A stretch of 64,000 bases of DNA, from assembly GCA_037893225.1 (NCBI GenBank), contig JAZGUH010000155.1:1-64000 (forward strand), written 5' to 3'. Source of the DNA: Hippasteria phrygiana (lineage: Eukaryota > Echinodermata > Asteroidea > Valvatida > Goniasteridae). The position numbers and the translations under genes were made by a program. The notes under the pieces were generated by a model that saw nothing but the letters and a program-made list of their open reading frames with translations, ran no database searches and was not told the origin of the DNA. This document shows, in pieces, positions 61,601 to 64,000 of this stretch (the first letter of the stretch is position 1; each line of letters opens with the position of its first letter).

Positions 61601-61677
61601 CATTTAAGCGGGATGTGCTCGCCCATGTAGGGCTCTTTCCTTGCCACCAGTTCAATGTATTCTCTCAGCTTGACAAC
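43307..61677 (-). CDS. COR-Death-TIR ROCO-family protein with C-terminal CAAX box; 5' part outside window
   Basis: Twelve exons on the - strand (61677-61534, 60541-60335, 57884-57729, 54585-54474, 54104-53947, 52032-51943, 51058-50803, 50067-49930, 48886-48713, 45430-45252, 44658-44481, 43623-43307) join with matching phases to 702 residues. Order: COR domain (about residues 1-258, with YLPSEK, MLQFYHDLG and FLP-GLFHRLVVRA); a linker; a Cys/His-rich segment; a death domain (WLALATKLGYKKAKIEKF to about DVIQKG); a TIR domain (TVFISYNWS, CWMDIGQMGGGDALY, SCNREVCLADLLKKP); and a disordered Ser/Gln-rich tail ending CVVCVIL. COR normally follows a Roc GTPase, so the missing N-terminus should carry Roc. 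Death plus TIR suggests a cytosolic innate-immune or cell-death adaptor; the CAAX box suggests membrane anchoring. No orthologue name is assigned. Confidence 0.9.
44481..44658 (-). CDS. ROCO gene exon: TIR domain, second half
   Basis: A 178-nt phase 0-1 exon, acceptor cttgttgcag, donor gtaagt. It encodes AVIVCVTPQYVLSESCNREV and then KKPIIPVMF, with SCNREV placing a Glu where NAD-cleaving TIRs have their catalytic Glu. Confidence 0.94.
45252..45430 (-). CDS. ROCO gene exon: TIR domain, first half
   Basis: A 179-nt phase 1-0 exon, acceptor tttttcag, donor gtacgc. It encodes TVFISYNWSIQEEV (box 1), HLERAGFPCWMDIG and GGGDALYAKIYEGIRNAK. The CWMD...GGG..LY form is a metazoan/bacterial TIR_2-like pattern and differs from Toll receptor box 2 (RDxxPG). 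Confidence 0.94.
45491..45934 (-). repeat. TTAA-flanked GTAGTGTACA element, reverse copy
   Basis: TTAAACGTAGTGTACATG at 45491 and atgtacactacatttaa at 45934. Inner stem tagcctttagtcaaggcgcg and the complement ccttgactaaaggct. It ends 60 bp from the TIR exon acceptor at 45430. Confidence 0.88.
45947..46071. repeat. 125-bp MITE with AACCCTGCCAGAC ends
   Basis: aaccctgccagaccac and gcgtctggcagggtt are inverted; inside is a short tandem of ggtgcacttt. Confidence 0.8.
46421..46566. repeat. 146-bp TTAA-flanked MITE
   Basis: TTAACTCTTTCACTACGG and the inverted ccgtagcggaagagttaa. Inner gagccgct(c/g)tgagcggc hairpins. Confidence 0.88.
47574..48026. repeat. TTCGAATA-rich MITE, copy 2
   Basis: gggctgtcccgaatatacc ... 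attaacagccct. Rich in AATATTCG; inverted relative to the copy at 34842. Confidence 0.8.
48713..48886 (-). CDS. ROCO gene exon: death domain, second half
   Basis: A 174-nt phase 1-1 exon, acceptor actctccag, donor gttagt. It encodes GYKKAKIEKFQDEL, ILDWIQNSG and MVSYLEQMQREDVIDVI, the I-F ... Wl ... L ... Lr-DvvdvI pattern of death domains. Confidence 0.92.
49056..49260 (+). repeat. TTAACCC MITE, best complete copy
   Basis: TTAACCCCTTGCGTACAG at 49056 and ctcaaggggttaa at 49260, TTAA at both ends, 205 bp. Confidence 0.92.
49930..50067 (-). CDS. ROCO gene exon: death domain, first half
   Basis: A 138-nt phase 1-1 exon, acceptor gtacccag, donor gtaagt. It encodes ENIPPWVKAASKLL and GADWLALATKL, matching helices 1-2 of a death domain (dWkeLAxkLG). 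Confidence 0.92.
50803..51058 (-). CDS. ROCO gene exon: Cys/His-rich zinc-binding-like segment
   Basis: A 256-nt phase 0-1 exon, acceptor tctttcag, donor gtaaac. After a helical start (FLDSALTDLRASWMKRL) it has CPCSKRCSLHG, EGCKRPMCLHF and DECLASSFVMCEHRQVK: seven Cys and His-type ligands in about 45 residues, the kind of Cys-rich module seen after COR in several animal ROCO proteins. Zinc binding is inferred. Confidence 0.9.
51943..52032 (-). CDS. ROCO gene exon: linker
   Basis: A 90-nt phase 0-0 exon between acceptor ctcaaaag and donor gtaaga. It encodes VTVMKVERLDEGGSRRMSSK and ten further residues, without a recognised motif. Support comes from splice sites and phase. Confidence 0.78.
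52732..53157. repeat. TTAA-flanked MITE (TTAACCAGTTCGCG)
   Basis: TTAACCAGTTCGCGTTGG at 52732 and cggcgcgaactggttaa at 53157 are inverted. Its open frame is not a gene: nothing in it resembles a protein family and it lies in a ROCO intron. Confidence 0.9.
53154..53377. repeat. TTAA-flanked MITE sharing a TTAA with its neighbour
   Basis: TTAAAGAGGATGTTGATTGC at 53154 and gcaatcaacatcctctttaa at 53377 pair perfectly over 20 bp. The first TTAA is also the last TTAA of 52732-53157. Confidence 0.92.
53947..54104 (-). CDS. ROCO gene exon: end of COR
   Basis: A 158-nt phase 1-0 exon, acceptor atttgcag, donor gtaatt. It encodes GLFHRLVVRASGWSQEHGDQ and then LTFRQARFFVDEQHNFVLEM, the last strands of COR. 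Confidence 0.93.
54474..54585 (-). CDS. ROCO gene exon: COR C-terminal subdomain
   Basis: A 112-nt phase 0-1 exon, acceptor ttggcag, donor gtaaga. It encodes MLYYMPLCL and VVFYITFGGFLP, joining the next exon as FLP-V-GLFHRL, a COR hallmark (flPxGlF). Confidence 0.93.
54840..55380. repeat. Degenerate tandem block (tgaccac/gtgacc-rich units)
   Basis: Roughly 170-bp units share tgacca..gtgaccac, aaatcgg, and gtgg(g/c)agaagaag. At least three units, poorly conserved. Confidence 0.6.
55755..56100 (-). repeat. tRNA-Thr-like repeat, second copy plus a partial inverted copy
   Basis: On the - strand gatggcttagttggtagagc ... ggttcgaatcccgctcctgc lies at 55905-55825. A partial + strand copy (cggtaacccagaggtcgcag ...) is at 56030-56095, so the two tRNA-like pieces face each other. 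Confidence 0.75.
57301..57460. repeat. 42-43-bp minisatellite, about 3.5 units
   Basis: Unit tcctcaatcctccaaaatcc plus cctgtgcttcaatcaccat repeats at 57301, 57344, 57386 and 57429. It is followed by an inverted piece (gaggattttggaggattgag). Confidence 0.9.
57729..57884 (-). CDS. ROCO gene exon: COR middle
   Basis: A 156-nt phase 0-0 exon, acceptor ccttttag, consensus donor gtgagt. It encodes FAPSWKRLQEQGVLEDRLVD and then LLGLLEKFDLLCR, the Leu-rich middle of COR. Confidence 0.93.
57885..60334 (-). other. ROCO intron
   Basis: 2.4 kb with no exon found. Open frames at 58600-59200 and 59700-60120 are AT-rich and lack splice or family support. Confidence 0.6.
60335..60541 (-). CDS. ROCO gene exon: COR core
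   Basis: A 207-nt phase 0-0 exon, acceptor ttattcag, donor gtcagt. It carries MLQFYHDLGIVIYN and IILRPHWLVEVFMKIT, matching the COR pattern fLhdlGvvl ... LdPqWlvdvl. Confidence 0.94.
60709..61321. repeat. Probable hairpin element in the ROCO intron
   Basis: Left cacacttgaaattctcaacc, right ccctagtgtaaaaaggcc; inner gggtgagcaattgcctgtca pairs loosely with gagattgctcattacc. Includes the short hairpin caaccctggtcgggaccagg. Ends are uncertain. Confidence 0.45.
61534..61677 (-). CDS. ROCO gene exon: COR N-terminal part
   Basis: A 144-nt phase 0-0 exon with acceptor tctcgcag and donor AAG|gttggt. It encodes IPLKWLRFEHSMAEL and ends YLPSEK. Joined to the next exon this gives YLPSEK-VRQLAREVGIS, the usual spacing before the FLHDLG-type motif of COR. 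The open frame runs on for about 120 nt, but reading through breaks that match. Confidence 0.82.
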
Positions 61678-64000
61678 CTGCGAGACAGAATCAAGAATAG
61701 TGTAAGCTAATCACTGGAACCTATTATACAATTGGCTCTCTGCATAGTCAGTAGAGGGTGTACTCCAGCTGCCATTCAGTAAAGGAAAGAGGGCCACATG
61801 AGTAAGCCTCTTCTATTTCCCAACAACTTAACCCCTTGCGTACGGATGACACATACATTTGTATGTTTCCTCCGCCAACTTAGTTTTGCTCATTGTGCAG
61901 ATCTACAGTTTACCCTTTGTGCTGTACAAGTGACGTCAGATCAGTTTCTTTTTGTAAGCAATGAGGTGCTTATTTGCGTTTGAATAGGCATAATGGTGTT
62001 GCGTAATTGAATTGCATATTAGCCTTTTACAAGCAGTGATATTCGTTGATTTCCTCTGTTGCTGTCATACTTTTCATGAGATTCTTTAGAAGCGGGGTTT
62101 TTACAAGAATGCGAATCCCATGGAAGTGAAGCTACATGTAACGACCAACTTGAAACCTTCCTGGTGATTATTAGTGTGCAATATTTTTTTGGGTCAGATT
62201 CACGAGTTCAAACCCGGTGTAGGTTGTGCTTCGATTCTGTAGCAGCAATTGATTAACCGAACCAGCGATCTCGGTGATTTTCGAATAGTGCATAATTCAA
62301 TAGCTTTTAATCATATCAATACCAATCACTATAGAAATATGCCAAGAATCGATACTATCTACTTCCGACTTTACCTGACAATGTTACAAAGAAATAAATA
62401 AATATTACTTTGCACGCCTGATTCTATTATGTGTGTCTTGGGAAACTTCTTGTGCACATATATTTCTGGGGTACATCTGACAGAAAACCCCGGAAGAGAT
62501 AATTTGAATGGTTCGTATTGTCATAGCGTTTGTACAGTATTTTGGCAACACATCTATTAGCAGCCCGATGTAAGACTATCTCACAGACATTATTATCAAT
62601 GGCTACGGTTCTTCACCGTAGCCTGTCAATGGCCAAATTTGAAGCCGTAGCCACAACAGATCCGATCCAGGCAACGGCTTATACTGTGCGACTGCAGCAT
62701 ACCAGCCTGTGAATAAACTAAACTGATACACCCGCAATACACCTCAACATACGTGATGACGCCAAATGGTACAAAAAAATTGCCACCAGGCTGGATGACA
62801 TCTACATGTACATACATGTATAAACGCCATTTTCTGCATTTTCAATCTATTGTTTGATTGTTGTGTTCGTTATGCTTGGCTGCACAAGGCTCTTGTGCCC
62901 GTTTCGCTTGGCTGAAAAGCCGACATGGCACCCCAGCGCCTCACTATGAATAACCGTACTCAAGGGGTTAAAAAGGTCGGAGTTCTTCTGATTATCCTAG
63001 TGTAAACAATCTCCAGCTTTACAGCAGCTTTCACAGGCCTTGCAGATGAAACATTTCTACACATGGAAGAATCTGTCATACATGTACTTCAAAATAGAGC
63101 CCAGAGATCTGTCAGCTTCATAGTAATAATAATACCTGGTATTCAGAGCACTCTTTTCAATTATTACCCCAGGCTGAACAATAATTTTTGTTAAACCTCA
63201 GCTCATTGGGGAGCATACAGCACTGGCTGCAAATTAAAAAGGAAAATTGTACATGGGCTAATCAAACACATAAATATCTCCGCCCCCACAGATACTCATT
63301 TACAATGTACATGTACTATGCAGTGAAAGTTTGAAGTAACACCATGTGGAAATATACATTGTATCTCTTTTGTGAGTGCTTGTTGGTTCTAAAAAGAACT
63401 TACAACTCAACGTTTCTAACATTATGCTCCGTTTGTCATCAGGAGAAACATTTCAACATGGTACTACCACAAGCTTTCACTGCATTATGTACTACACCAT
63501 GCAAACCAGCGCTCTCACCAGGATTGGTAATACATTGCAAATGGGTTTTTTAAATTAGAGAGTGGTGGCAATTCTTTTTAAGTGACCTGATTAGAGGTTA
63601 CTTGACGACAAAAAAATGGTGATCCATGATGTCAGGGGAGCTGTTAATTTTTAGCATTTTATGTCACTATAGCTTTTAAAACTGATTAATATCATGAAAG
63701 GTTACAAAGAATATCGAAATATCAGGCAGCCATAATTGATTTGATTTGTATATTTCAGGTCATTCCATTCAAGAAAGCAGTTTGCAGCAGTATTACTTTG
63801 TTTGTTTGCCTTCTTCATTCACTTTTTTCAAAAAGAAAACAATATTTCCTCCCGATCTCCGATCATCCCCTTTGCAGTGCCGGCGAAGCGCCAATGCGCA
63901 CATGCAGTGAAGTCAGTAAAGTTCCCGCCACGCGCCAAAGACTACGATGTTATAGTCTGGTTCCTGCGGCGCGGCAAGGACTACATCTACATGTATGACG
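61678..64000 (-). other. ROCO intron or upstream region; Roc domain not found
   Basis: No Roc GTPase motifs (P-loop, NKxD-type) are recognisable on the - strand. It holds the MITE at 62740-62971, and a stretch at 63790-63900 (ttgccttcttcattcactt) matching 56245-56345, another repeat shared within the window. Confidence 0.6.
62740..62971 (+). repeat. TTAACCC MITE, left end degraded
   Basis: Shares gatgacgccaaatggtaca, ttgtttgattgttgtgttcg and gtttcgcttggctg with the family; right end ctcaaggggttaa at 62971. A TACATG run is inserted in it. Confidence 0.85.

Overview
This window is animal nuclear DNA: large introns, GT-AG splice sites, metazoan-specific domain combinations and dense transposon debris. 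The protein content (a CENP-C with a cupin tail, and a COR-Death-TIR protein) and the many short hairpin elements fit a marine invertebrate deuterostome. An echinoderm is my first guess, with amphioxus or a hemichordate as alternatives; I cannot settle the species. No prokaryotic or CRISPR features are present.

Two real host genes can be reconstructed exon by exon, with every reading phase matching across the junctions. On the + strand, eight exons between 16133 and 34692 encode the C-terminal 930 residues of centromere protein C (CENP-C): a long basic low-complexity region, the CENP-C motif and the Mif2/CENP-C cupin domain. Its N-terminal exon or exons were not found. On the - strand, twelve exons from 61677 down to 43307 encode the last 702 residues of a ROCO-type protein. 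Their order is COR domain, cysteine-rich zinc-binding-like segment, death domain, TIR domain, and a low-complexity tail ending in a CAAX box (CVIL). Its Roc GTPase is expected beyond the right edge. The two genes converge tail to tail, with about 8.6 kb of repeats between the stop codons.

Region by region: 1-16 kb has no host gene that I can support. It holds a broken hAT transposase (about 6.05-7.0 kb, -) next to a 21-bp minisatellite, a 1.6-kb foldback element (8.1-9.7 kb), a decayed APE-type LINE (9.8-13.65 kb, -) with a 2A-like motif, and an almost intact Tc1/mariner element (14419-15749) with one premature stop. 16-34.7 kb is CENP-C, its introns filled with a 55-G run, a 605-bp tandem array packed with TGACGTCA palindromes, and several hairpin elements. 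34.7-43.3 kb is the intergenic repeat zone with SINEs and MITEs. 43.3-61.7 kb is the COR-Death-TIR gene, its introns again loaded with MITEs. 61.7-64 kb is intron or upstream sequence.

The commonest theme among the repeats is non-autonomous elements bounded by TTAA, the target of piggyBac- or Kolobok-like transposases. About a dozen copies in at least five families can be read, and in two places neighbouring elements share a single TTAA. The most interesting coding feature is the combination of COR, death and TIR domains with a predicted prenylation signal in one polypeptide.
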